Source: Purshia tridentata
Lineage: Eukaryota > Streptophyta > Magnoliopsida > Rosales > Rosaceae
Length of the DNA: 64,000 bases
NCBI GenBank assembly: GCA_003254885.1
Contig: QANT01003481.1
Coordinates: forward strand, 1 to 64,000
Direction of reading: 5' to 3'
A model generated the notes under the pieces. The model saw nothing but the letters and a program-made list of their open reading frames with translations, was not told the DNA's origin and ran no database searches. Shown piece after piece: positions 50,463-61,900 of the stretch. The translations under genes and the position numbers were made by a program. Within the stretch, counting starts at the first letter, position 1. Each line of letters opens with the position of its first letter.

Positions 50463-51700
50463 ACTGTAATTGTTAATTTTGTTAATGTATTAAAGAATCA
50501 TCATTACATTAACAAAAATTAAAATCTATTTATGAGGCTTGCCCTTAATGCAATAAGTCTAATACTTCTATGTCTAAGAAAGAGGCATGTTTCCTCACTA
50601 GTGCAATCCATAACTTTCTTCTCTTAAACATTGCAATTTTTTTTTTCTTTTTTACTCACTACACAACAAAGATTTCTTAAAACAATTAATATGCACTTGT
50701 GTCAAAACGTAACGTTTCATCTATTTATATTTCTGCATTCTTCCCTTTCTTTCTTTTTTGCAGGAAAGAAGCTCCTTCAATAAAGTAATGTTTAAGAAGA
50801 AGTTATTAATAAAATATTTAACAATTAATTACAAATCATAAATATATTCATGCTAAATTATTTGATCTGGCCAAAAGAATATAACATTATGTTAATCAAG
50901 AGCTATGATATAAGTAGCAATGACAACTATGTATATATATATATATATGTACGTTCATGAATAACCAAGCAAATCAAACCAACAAAAAATAAAGAAATAT
51001 CTAAGATGAAATTTAATGTTAACATATATAAACTTACAAGGCATGAAAACACGAAACCATACCAGTTCACAAGGCATGAAAAAATCCAATCATACAACTT
51101 AATAGCTAGAATGCTCTGCATCATGCCATATATAGTGCAATAAAAAATCTGTAAAGCACATGCTTAACAATAGTGTAGATATAAGCAAAAGATAATAAAG
51201 TCAACGAAGAAAACCAAACGCTTTGGACAATAGTGTTATAGGCAAAACACATGCATGCTTTGATCATAGGATCGGGTGGCCAATATATAACTCAGAAAAA
51301 CCTTTCAGCAGATAGATCAAAATAACAACAAAATTAAGTAGTCGATCAAAGCAAAGTAAAAATAGCAAACTTAATATGGTTGTTAATGCTGATAACATGT
51401 TATAAAATTGAGAGTCAAAAAAACAACTAATGCAAAGAATTGAGCGTGTATTATTCATCCTCGATCATAATCGTGCCTTTATATGCTTTTGGGATCTCTA
51501 AGGTTTACAAAAGTTATCTTATTTTATATTGGATATGACACTGCAAAATATGTAAATATTACATATTAACTCCAAATTTATGTCTGGATAGCATGTTTAC
51601 AACAGTTATTGTATTAATGTTCATCATTATATTAACAAATTTAAAATTCATATATGAGTCTTGCCCTTAATGAAATAAACTTAATACGTCTTAGGTAATT
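50463..51700. repeat. Pair of diverged direct repeats about 1.1 kb apart
   Basis: The segments 50463-50577 and 51600-51700 share TCATTAYATTAACAAA, ATGAGKCTTGCCCTTAATG and AATAAR-TTAATAC in order. They may be the ends of a worn LTR-type element, but no primer site or polypurine tract was found, so only the repeat itself is claimed. The DNA between and around (49628-51909) holds no gene. Confidence 0.55.
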
Positions 51701-51909
51701 TGGTATTAACATAAGATTGTGAGTTATTGCCGATGTTATGCATAAATTTTAAAATGATAGGTTTATTAAATAGTTATACTAATATCATAATATCATAACG
51801 TCTTCATCAAAACTCATGAGAGTATATTAAGCAAATGGTTCCAATTTAGTAATATCTTAAGATGATAATATTACATGATATATATTTCTTATCTTAATCT
51901 CAAAACTAT

Positions 51910-52230
51910 GGCCTCGTTTGATTGTTAGAATTGGATTAGAAAAGATAAATAGCAAATTCAATTTAAAGAAGAAATTTCTAATTTGAAGAAATAAGATGAG
52001 CACAAGATGGACAAATTATCAAGAAATAAGATGGATAAATTATAAAAAAAATGTATTCCTTCAAAACCCCTCAAAATAGTGGGGATTAGTAAAAATAACA
52101 TTTTCCTTGTGGCTAAGTTATTTTTTTCTATCTTCTTCATTCAAGTTAGAAAACATCTCTATTTTTTTTTAAATACATGTGAATTTGTCATTTATCTTTT
52201 ACAATTCAATCTTAAACACCAAACGAGATC
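51910..52230. mobile_element. Tourist-like MITE
   Basis: GGCCTCGTTTGATTGTTAGA on the left is inverted against CTTAAACACCAAACGAGATC on the right. Terminal GGCCTSGTTTG is common in PIF/Harbinger-type MITEs. It is 321 bp and ends about 420 bp before the remorin ATG, so it may lie within that promoter. Confidence 0.6.
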
Positions 52231-52593
52231 TAGATATCTTATCATTTAAATTGGAACCATATTTATATATATAAATTATAATCATTGAAAAGCTTGTTTG
52301 GCCAAAGTTTAATGTCATTTGAGAAGAAAAATCTTTCAATTCACAAGAGACCAAGGAGGAGGATTTTTATTTTTATTTTTTATTTTTGGAAAATCAAAGA
52401 GAGGGAATTAAATGGTATGAAAAATCCAACAAAGCATTAAAGTGAATCTGAAGACTTTTATAAGCACAATCCACACGGTGCTGCTGCAATATAAGTCAAG
52501 TGCTAACTTGCCAATTGTGTTGTATCAACTTTCCACTATAGCCCAATTTGACCATATTAAAGTCGCACCAAAGCCTAACTCTCAATGTTCAAA

Positions 52594-52624
52594 GTATCTC
52601 TCTCTCTCTCTCTTTCTCTCTCTT
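52594..52624. repeat. (CT)n tract in the remorin leader
   Basis: About 14 CT units, with one interruption, end 30 bp upstream of the ATG. Similar tracts precede the UNE10-like start codon. Confidence 0.9.
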
Positions 52625-52652
52625 CAAGAATTGAGAAAGACACCGCAAAAAA

Positions 52653-54701
52653 ATGAACTCCCAAACAAGAGTAAGCCCAAGTATGTCCCAAACTACAGCG
52701 AGCAAGAGGACCAAACCCACCATGATCAATTCCAAGGAGTTCAACAGAAATGGCCCTCCCATGTCTGCCAGAACCTTCAAAAACTCATCAATGCCAACCA
52801 ATAAGGTGAAGCCACGTGACCTCTTTGCAGGGGGTAGCCCAACTTGGAGCATGAGTCCTCTCAAGGAGGCTTTGCCTTCAGGCTCTCCACCACCAGGGTG
52901 TAGCAGTGGGTCCAGCCCACTTAGCTCTGCAACTGGCTCTCCCAAATCAGATAACAGCTTCAGCTCTGAAATGCCCACCATTGAGTTTTCCACTCCAGGA
53001 AACCAGGTATTAATTAATATTCTTTCTTCACCAAAAAGAAAACAAAGAAGGGGTTCTTCGCAATTTTCTACATTAATGGATTTATCATTTATGCCTTTGC
53101 TTAAGATTATTATTATTATGAATTATAGAAAATTGTGAATTATTGCATGATTGGCTTATTATGAAATTGTGAAAAACTCACGTCAAAAAACAATCTTATG
53201 TGAATCTTGTTATGCTCTGTTTCAAATGTCATCAAGGGAACCAATTCTGGTTTTGAAGTAAAGGAAGGGATGGAGAATGCCAAAGGATTCAGTCATTTCT
53301 GTCAACCCAATTTCCAGAACAACAATCCAAAGGGGTCCTGCCTGAGCAAGCTATCAATGTATGAAACCCCATTCTCAGATCCTCGTCACCATGAATTTCT
53401 TGGCCCGGAATTGCCTTCAGGAAGTGAAGAGAGCTCTGTTCATGAAGAGTATGTCCATGTGGCATGTGCTGATCAGAGCACATACCAAGAAGCATATTCT
53501 GATGGTGGAAGCTCAATTGTTGGCAGAGTGATGGACAGGCCAAAACCCTACCATGAATTCTTGGAGGAAGTGAAGAAGCAGGAGCTTAAGGCTGAGATAG
53601 AAGCATGGAAAAATGCTGAGCATATGAGGCTTATGACCAAGTGAGAAAACAGGACCTCTAAGCATATAGATGATGAAAGGGTTAAATAAATATGAGGCTT
53701 ATGACCAAGTGAGAAAACAGGACCTCTTTGGTGCCTTCTGTTCTAAGCATATAGATGATGAAAGGGTTAAATAAATTAGCATGTTAATTTTGACAGGTTG
53801 AGAAGAGAAGAAGCTGCTATAGATGACTGGGAGTTCAAGCAGACCAGCAAGGCTTTGAAGGAGATTAAAAAGATTGAGGTATGAAATTTTTTCTGAAGGT
53901 TCTCTACTATTCCTGAATCTGCTTTATTACAAAAATCAAATGGAAGATGTTAATGCTTAAATAACCGTTTTAAGATAATATGAAGTATTAGTTTAAACTC
54001 ATAGTACTTCCTGATTTTAGGGCCAATCTGCACAATAATATGTTAGAAATCAAGAAGGAGACTGCATAATTTTATTATTCTATAACTACAAGTGTGCCTT
54101 TTAGGCCATGTTATTGATCACATCTTTAAACTAAATGGGACTAACCCATGTCATCTCAAAGAGTACGTGAAAAGGATCACATTTTGGACCATGTTAGCTG
54201 ATTAGATCATACAAGAAGTGATTTTTTTATTAACAATCCGTCATAATAATTGATGTAACAAATGGATCTGCTAACAAGGTCCAGAAATGCTGTCCCTCTA
54301 ACATTACTTAGCCTGCTAAAAGTGTGATCCACAAGCATTACGTGGGCTCGATTTAGAACCAACATATGGTGTTGCTAAATTTTCCTCATTTCTGGTTTTC
54401 TCTTTTCCTTTAAATTTTGCAGAGAAAACTGGAGAAGCAACGTGAAAAAGCAGTGGAAAATACATGGAAGATAATAACTATGACAAAGGAAGAGGCAATC
54501 AAGAAGAAGAAAAGAGTAAGAGGATCCACAATTGGGAAAATATCTGCAGTCTCAGAAACTCATAAGATTAAGAGAAGCACCTTTGATTCCACCAAGAAAT
54601 TGATATGGCGCAAAGTCAATACCTACTGCAAGTCCACGTACCTCAAGTCTGTGCGATGCACTCCACTACCATCAGCAGAACGCCAACCATCACTTTCATA
54701 A
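52653..54701 (+). CDS. Remorin-family protein, four exons
   Basis: Exons: 52653-53006, 53237-53640, 53797-53878, 54423-54701; 372 residues, all GT-AG. Residues 1-118 are Ser/Pro-rich and probably disordered (SGSPPPGCSSGSSPLSSATG). Residues about 225-345 hold the remorin C-terminal domain, a coiled coil: EVKKQELKAEIEAWKNAE, then REEAAIDDWEFKQTSKALKE, IKKIERKLEKQREKAVENTW and KIITMTKEEAIKKKK. Remorins are plant-specific, membrane-peripheral scaffold proteins of plasma-membrane nanodomains, active in plasmodesmata, symbiosis and immunity. The tail beyond the domain (STFDSTKKLIWRKVNTYCKS) is basic and longer than in the short group-1 remorins, suggesting one of the long-N-terminus groups. The exon 2 end with its donor is duplicated in intron 2 (separate entry). 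Family firm; subgroup not assigned. Confidence 0.9.
53625..53776 (+). repeat. Exon-end/splice-donor duplication in the remorin gene
   Basis: ATGAGGCTTATGACCAA|GTGAG occurs at the exon 2 end (donor at 53641) and again 68 bp later (donor at 53709), followed in both by AAAACAGGACCTCT and AGCATATAGATGATGAAAGG. The second unit has about 17 extra bases. Only the first donor keeps the frame: reading on gives AAG TGA, a stop. Using the second donor would therefore truncate the protein before the coiled coil ends. Confidence 0.92.
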
Positions 54702-55935
54702 AACTATGCATACCATCTAAAGCAGATAAGCTTGTATGACATTGGACAAATCAAACTTTTTGTCGACTCATTTTGATGTCATGCCATTTTGGTTCAGAGT
54801 TCAGACTCATAACTTTATTATCTGAATAAACTTGGGTGGGTACCAGAAGTTTTTGTACTGTGGTAACAAATAGTGATAGCACAATACCTTCATTGAAAGA
54901 GTATTGCTACACCAAATTTGTTTGGCAAACTTATTTATCGAATATTGTTATCAAGTTTTCTTTTGTTCAATATCAACTCATGTAGACGTCATTCATTTCT
55001 TACAAGTAAGACACATCACATCACGACACTCGATGAGTCTAGCATTAGTAATCATAAGATATCAGCTACAGCTGAATCATACACTTTGTTTAAACAATCT
55101 CAATATGTGCTTACGAAAAATAGTATTAATAACATTCATTCATATTAAAACTAACAATATGAGTTGAAGGCCTAAACTGAATAAATCACCCAGACCAATT
55201 CAATGAAGTAGCAAAAGAAGCAACCCAAATGAACACGTAGAAGACGGGTGAAGCTAAGGCAACCCAGTCCAACCAGACCAAGTCAACGGGATTGCTCAGT
55301 TTCATTGACAAAAATGCCCGACACTGACCGCAAGGTGAATCATGCAATCCAAAATTCTCTCTTCTAAAACCAACAAACATTAACGGCCAAAAAAGAAAAC
55401 CAACAAACATAAAAACCACTTTAACCTAAACCTACATGATGGAAACCATTGAAAAACAAAATAGAACATATTCGTGCACTAGTTTAGCTGCCTAAAGAAC
55501 TAAAGGCGTTTTATTGGCCATCATTTTCCAACAAAAAACTGCAAAATAATAAAAAACATGCGACTATTATAACGCTAAAGGAACATTTTAAGACTCAAAA
55601 GATCAAAATAAGTGAAGCTTTCAGTTCCTTTATCAAAATCACCAGCCCAGTTCTCTTTTGCTAATAAAAGCGACAGCATAGTTACTAAGGGATTCCCATA
55701 GTTACAACACCTCAGATATTGTAAGTGACAACCAAGTAATGAAGGCAGAAGCTCCGGGAAAAAACTGAAATAACTGCATTAAACGTTTTGGCTAGTTAAT
55801 TACAAAATATCTACAACAATGCAATAAATACAACTGCATGTACATGGAACCTAAATATAGTCAGAAATATTTATACATCATAATTTTTGGGCTAGCGGGT
55901 GTTCATCCATTTTGGAAATTCCAAATGATTCACAA
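54702..55935. other. Convergent 3' flanks of remorin and NOT1
   Basis: Both genes point into this interval, so it should hold the two 3' untranslated regions. I see no further coding sequence or mobile element. Confidence 0.5.
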
Positions 55936-58900
55936 TCAGTGCGCACTCTCAGATACCCAACCTGACACCATACTCTCGTCCACAGGCTTTGGACCGCCAC
56001 AAGACCTTGAAACAGATTCAAAGAGTTTTTCGATCTCCGGAGCGCACCTTATGAAAGCTCGGTTCCAGAAGTTGTATCTAGGATTCTGTAATATTAACAT
56101 AAACAATTTCAGAACAAATTTGCAGCTCAAAAGTTGAAGTTCCTCTCTTTTTATTTTTTATTTTTTTCCTTGGCCGGATGGGTGTTTACCTTGATGAGCT
56201 CAATGAATGTAATCAAAAGACCCCATGGATGAGGCCGATTAACAATCAGACGTTCCAACAATACCCTTGTGATTTGCTCCTGGATGATTTCCTGCTGAAA
56301 GATAAAAGTATATCCACAGTTAACATGCAGTGGAAATATTTCATGTATTCATCGACCCAACTTGAATCAAATGTCCCAAGGATAGACTGCAATAAAATCT
56401 TAGAATTCTGTATCCCTAAAAAACCAGGAATCTAAAAGTCAAATAATTTGACCCAACAAAATAGTTTAGTCTTGACATTATTGAGAATACTATGAATGAT
56501 AATTGATACTAAGTCAATCTAAAACCATGCAAACGCATATGCTGTAAGGTTCCATAACCATTTGATCATGAGGATCTGCTATAGAATTAATCCTACGAAG
56601 GACCTATCCACCCATATGTATGTTATACACCAATCTGCATCTTAAAAATCTGATCTCAGTGCTTTAAAATCCAGGACTTTGAGTCCCCCAAGAACATTAA
56701 AACAAAATGCTCCCACAACCAAGGGGACTAATTAAAAGAACAGAAAATGATATGTATAAAGCAATGTCAAAACTATAACTTGTCTCACCTGGTTTGATTC
56801 GGCAAACAAGTACAGAACAATGAAAGAAAAGTAATGGGTATGGGTGTTTGGATAACGCAGTTGATTTGCAATCGCATTTAAGAAAAGGTAGCGCCCTTCA
56901 GTATCTAGGTCCACTATCAGAGTCTGGAAAATATCCAAAGCAGCACCAACCAAGTATACAGCCAGTGGAACAGTTTGGGTTGACTGTGCATGAGGTGTTC
57001 TAGCCTGAAGCTGCTGGATAGCCTGTAAAATAAACCCCAAAGATAAGCATTGAACCATGCACTCTACTCAACACCCTCCCCAAACAGTCTCATAAAAATC
57101 ATAAGATTTCTGATTCAGAAAATAGTCCCCACTGCGCCCTTCTCCCTTTTCTATATTAAAATTAGAAAAACCAGTTAACTAAAACATGAAAATCAAGAAA
57201 TCTTGCATAAGTGAAGTTTCTTAAAGGTAGAGCTAAGAAAAAGCAATGGATTTACATGCAACATTTCAACATTGATCTTAAACAAACAAGCATTAGAACA
57301 TAAAGTTCAGGAAAAGCAATGGATTTACATGTGACATTTCAATATTACAGAACAACTTTAGAAGAGGCATAGAACAAGTACCTGCATCCCAACATAGAGC
57401 ACAAGGGAGTTGATTAGGGGTACATTGTAACGAGTACCAGCTGACGCAGCTTCACTTGGTAAAAGGAGCAATTTTTGCTTCAGTTCAGTCAGAAATGATG
57501 AACCCTGTTGCCTTGTCTGCAAAGTATTTCAAACAAAATTTATAAAAAATATAGAATGGCAATAAGAAAAGCAAAACAGGAACAAAATAATGTAATTAGA
57601 AAGATAAGATTTATAATAGAGTAACTGCTGTACAAAGAAGAACAACTCAAACCTAACTAGCACAAGGAAAAAAGTATTATCAGTCCCTGAATAAAAAAGT
57701 ATTCATACCTTGAGATACTCATCCACATCGCTTTTCATTTGCTTTGCTTTTAGAGCTGCATCAACCTCAGAAAGAATCCGTGGAGACTGGCTGATTTCAG
57801 CAAGCAAATCAATCTGCATATGTACAGGGGAATACCAGTTCCAACCTGGATCAGTTTTCAAAACCAAAAATGTTACAAAGTTAATAAAGCAGGATTATAC
57901 CTTTAGATTAGGAGTAGATGGATCTGGCAGCCTCATATTACGAGGAAATGCACTGAGAATAATATTTCGCATTTGAATGCAGCTTGGAGGAATAACATCA
58001 CAAAAAGTAAAGTGATAATCACAAAGAAACTCGGGGAAATCATGAAGTAGCACTAGCAGCACCCTGAGAGTGCCTTTATACAGAAAATGAACCTGCATCG
58101 AGAAAAAGACAAGAAAATGATGTAGAGTGAGACATAATATAATTTAAGCTATACTGTGACAAACAATGAAATCCAGCATAAAAAAGAGGCAGACCGGAAC
58201 TCCCAGTTCAGCATTCCTCAAAAATGGCTCCATGAATTGAAACAAGTCAACCAGCAAACGTTGGATATAGGGCCAACCCTTCTGACCATTTCCAGCCAGC
58301 ATTTTTGGCATGAAACTCCTATGACTCACCAACTCGAGCCATGCAAAGCTGATAAAGCATTTCTCAGTATAGAAAAACAGAAAGTGCCAAAGAGAATTAA
58401 TATCACAATTTTATATTTACATAATCATCAGATCTAGTTTATGTACACCAAGATTAAATTAAAACCTTTCCAAACATGAATGCAAATGATGCACATACAA
58501 CAGAGAAAAAAGCAGTGATAGAAACAAGAGAGGGAAGGAACACAAAAGAGGGAAACGAAGAGAGAAAAAAGAGGAGAGAGCGAGGTTTCAAAATTTCAAA
58601 TGAGGAAAACAAGTGTGCCAACAGAGATCACCATGGACTAGTTATGAGGCCAGATTGAATCCCTAACTAAATCCAGATTCTAAAATTAGGAGCCAATCAT
58701 TAAGAATGAAGCCAACAATTTCCATAATCAGAGAGCCAAAAACTTTTTGACAAGCATAAAACAATATACCACTTTAACCATATAATTATAATATTCCACT
58801 TCATTATCTTAATTATCTTAAGAACTAACGTTTCACTACCTACCATTGATTAAAGACTAATTAGTAGAACCATGATGCTAACCTGAATGTGGGAACTTTA

Positions 58901-61900
58901 AGGGGCTGCAATGCATGAAATGCATTTGCAAAGGCTGTCAATATCTGCAACATGGACAACCAAAATGAGTAAATCAACATAGAGAAAAATGACAAAGAAA
59001 AGGAAGAAAAACCTGAAGTTCATCTACTTGATCCAGACCTGAAAGTTAGCACCATCAATAACAGGATCCAAAGAACCAAGGTCTAGTAGCCAGTTAACAA
59101 ACAATCTAAAATATGGTCTTGGATTGAAAGATGCTTTCTTCTCCTCTGCATCCTTTTGAATGAATCTCACTGTCACTGCTAAAATCTGCAAAGACCCAAA
59201 CAAATAACACAAAACCATTATAGGATAAACAATAAAAATAAAAATAAATTCAATCAGAATCACTGTGTGCTTACCTTAGACAAGAGAAATAGTTTACTTG
59301 ATCCCTGCTCCATCAGACAATACATGTAAGTTCCACATGAAATTAAGGTCCAGGAATCATAAAGAGCATAAAATATAATTACAAAGGAATAATTACCTTC
59401 AGAATTGAAAAGACAAGTTTAGCATAGATATCAATGGCAAGGAAGGAGAGACTCTGCCCCTGTTGTGGTGCTTGCAGTGCACCTGAATTCATCACCTCAG
59501 AAGATAGGCAATGTTGAACAGAAAGCTCCTGATAATGACCAAAAAAAAAAAGTTGAGCTCTGTAACTCTTTGTACCATTCAGAAAACATACCATATTAGA
59601 AAGTTAGAACTCACTGTAAGGAGGCGGAAAAACCGGTCTGTCATATCATCCCCCTTCAGCAGACCATTTTGATGCAACTGTAAGATGAAATGGGCACAAG
59701 CTGCATCGTTTGCACCAGGAAGTTCACAAATCCGGTACCACTCCGCAAACAGCATAGATACCTACAGCATATTCACATTGGTAAAACATCAGGAAACAAC
59801 TTTACATGTACAATATAATGTTTTTATCTATAGACAGATTTCCATCAGTACTCTAAATACAACATCAACGTTCTGACCCTTTTATCCACCCAACTACAAA
59901 ACAAGAATGTTACCTGCTCACGAAAACCAGCAGGATCTGGTTCCACAGACTCCACATTACTAAAGTCTTCCCTGTTCACCAGAGAGTGAACAGGAGCCTG
60001 TTTCAGCACCAAAAAAACCATATAATTTAGAGTCAGAAGAAAATATGCCTAAAGAAGGCCATAATACTAAGCCAAAGACAGTTCCACTGACTTTTTTATC
60101 TCTAGATTGTTTGACCTTGTCCTCCTTTCCCACATTAACACCAGATGGAACAGCAACGTTAGCAGCAGGATTCTTGACCATTTCAACCAGCTGTTGTAGT
60201 GACTCAGGAGATCCAGGCTTTGCAGCAAGCTGCGTATCAGAATCAGTGAACAAACAGTACAAACAGATATACACAAAGAACAATTTTTTAAACAAACCTT
60301 TGCCAGTGCATCAACAAGATTATGAAGTTCTGAGATAACTTTAGATTCTTCAATCACCAAAGTTTGGAGAAAGGAAATGGAAAACTCTGTTGCAGGCTCT
60401 GTGAATTTTGAAAAATGAGTAAGTTGCATCAACTGAATTAGTATTAATCATGTGAATAATATATTCATTGGACATACTATTCCTGCCCCCATCAATAAGT
60501 TTTGCCATATGAACATTGTACTCTGCAAGGTTTAACAATTCACTGCGAATAAGGCCAACAGTAATATCTTTGTTAAACTTCCGCTCCTCATCGGAATAAA
60601 TGACCTGAAAAAAATAGCAAACCAATATATTAAGTTAGGAAAAGTGAAAGAAGCATCGGAAAATTATCTAGAGGCTATTGGTTACTAAATTATAACTATC
60701 ACTGGATAGTGACATGATATGAACTATTGTTAGCACATACAAACTAAAGAAATATTAGAACTACAAATCATTTTCTCAGCCAGAAAATCTAAAATTAGTA
60801 TCATTAAGAAAAACAAATGATTTCATAAGAAAGAATAAAAAATAGGCAAACTGAGCATGATCGAAATTAAGCAATAATCCTGTTATAAAAAAGGTCAATA
60901 CTATCCAGGCAATCCGAACACAAGTACAATAGTGCATACCCAACTAGTGAGCTCCTTAACAACAAGCTTGCAAACATCACGAATAGCAGTCAGGATTGCA
61001 AGATGAGCACCAACGTGAATATGGTTCGATGCATTCTCATATAAACCCTTGAAAACCTGTATCAAGAGTAGAAAACAAACTTGAGCATAAAATTGTTGAA
61101 CAAACATATTACCAAAGATGAAAGTTTCCACCCACGGCTATCCAAAGCAGTTGTTGAACATCAACATGAGAGACTCAAGAAGCAATCAATCTACATCCTT
61201 CTTTTTTTTTGGGTCAATCAAGCTTCTTGAAAAGGGTAGCACTGACCTTTTGAGCCACAGCCAAGGCAGCCTCATCTCGACTAACACATCTGAGTATAAT
61301 TTCAGGAACTTCACCAATCACTCCCTGGATAGACATATATGCCCAAAAAAACATTCATTTTGTGCAAAAATATACAGGGCACAGTATATGTGAATGTTGA
61401 CATATATATGCACGTATGTACTAATACAGAAGGGAAACACTGCCAAGGTATATTTTGGGCTGAACCAGCAAGTTCCAATACAGATGCCTATGGAGAATAC
61501 CTTTCAAGATTTACAATTTGGTGGCAGTATATACCAAAAGGAAGTACAAATACAGTACCTGAATTTCAGCTTCTCTAGCATCGTTAGTTACCAGAGCTTC
61601 CAACTGAAACAATTACAAAAGTCAAGCTACAGAAGTTGGCATTAAAAATAATTCATGAGCACCTAAAAAGAAAAACCAAAAAAGATATCTGTAGACATAA
61701 TATCATCTTATGCAGCTCCAATTTTTGTGTGGCATGCCCAGATATGGCCCCATTATGCAAATTCACAGCCATATACTCTCAAGGGTGGAGTTGTGCAATG
61801 CATTTGGACCTTGTTTAGGGTGTTATAAAAGTCTCACTCCCTCCTCCCATATAGAAGAAATTAAAGAGGTTAATGGGAATAAGTAAACCCACAACTCCAA

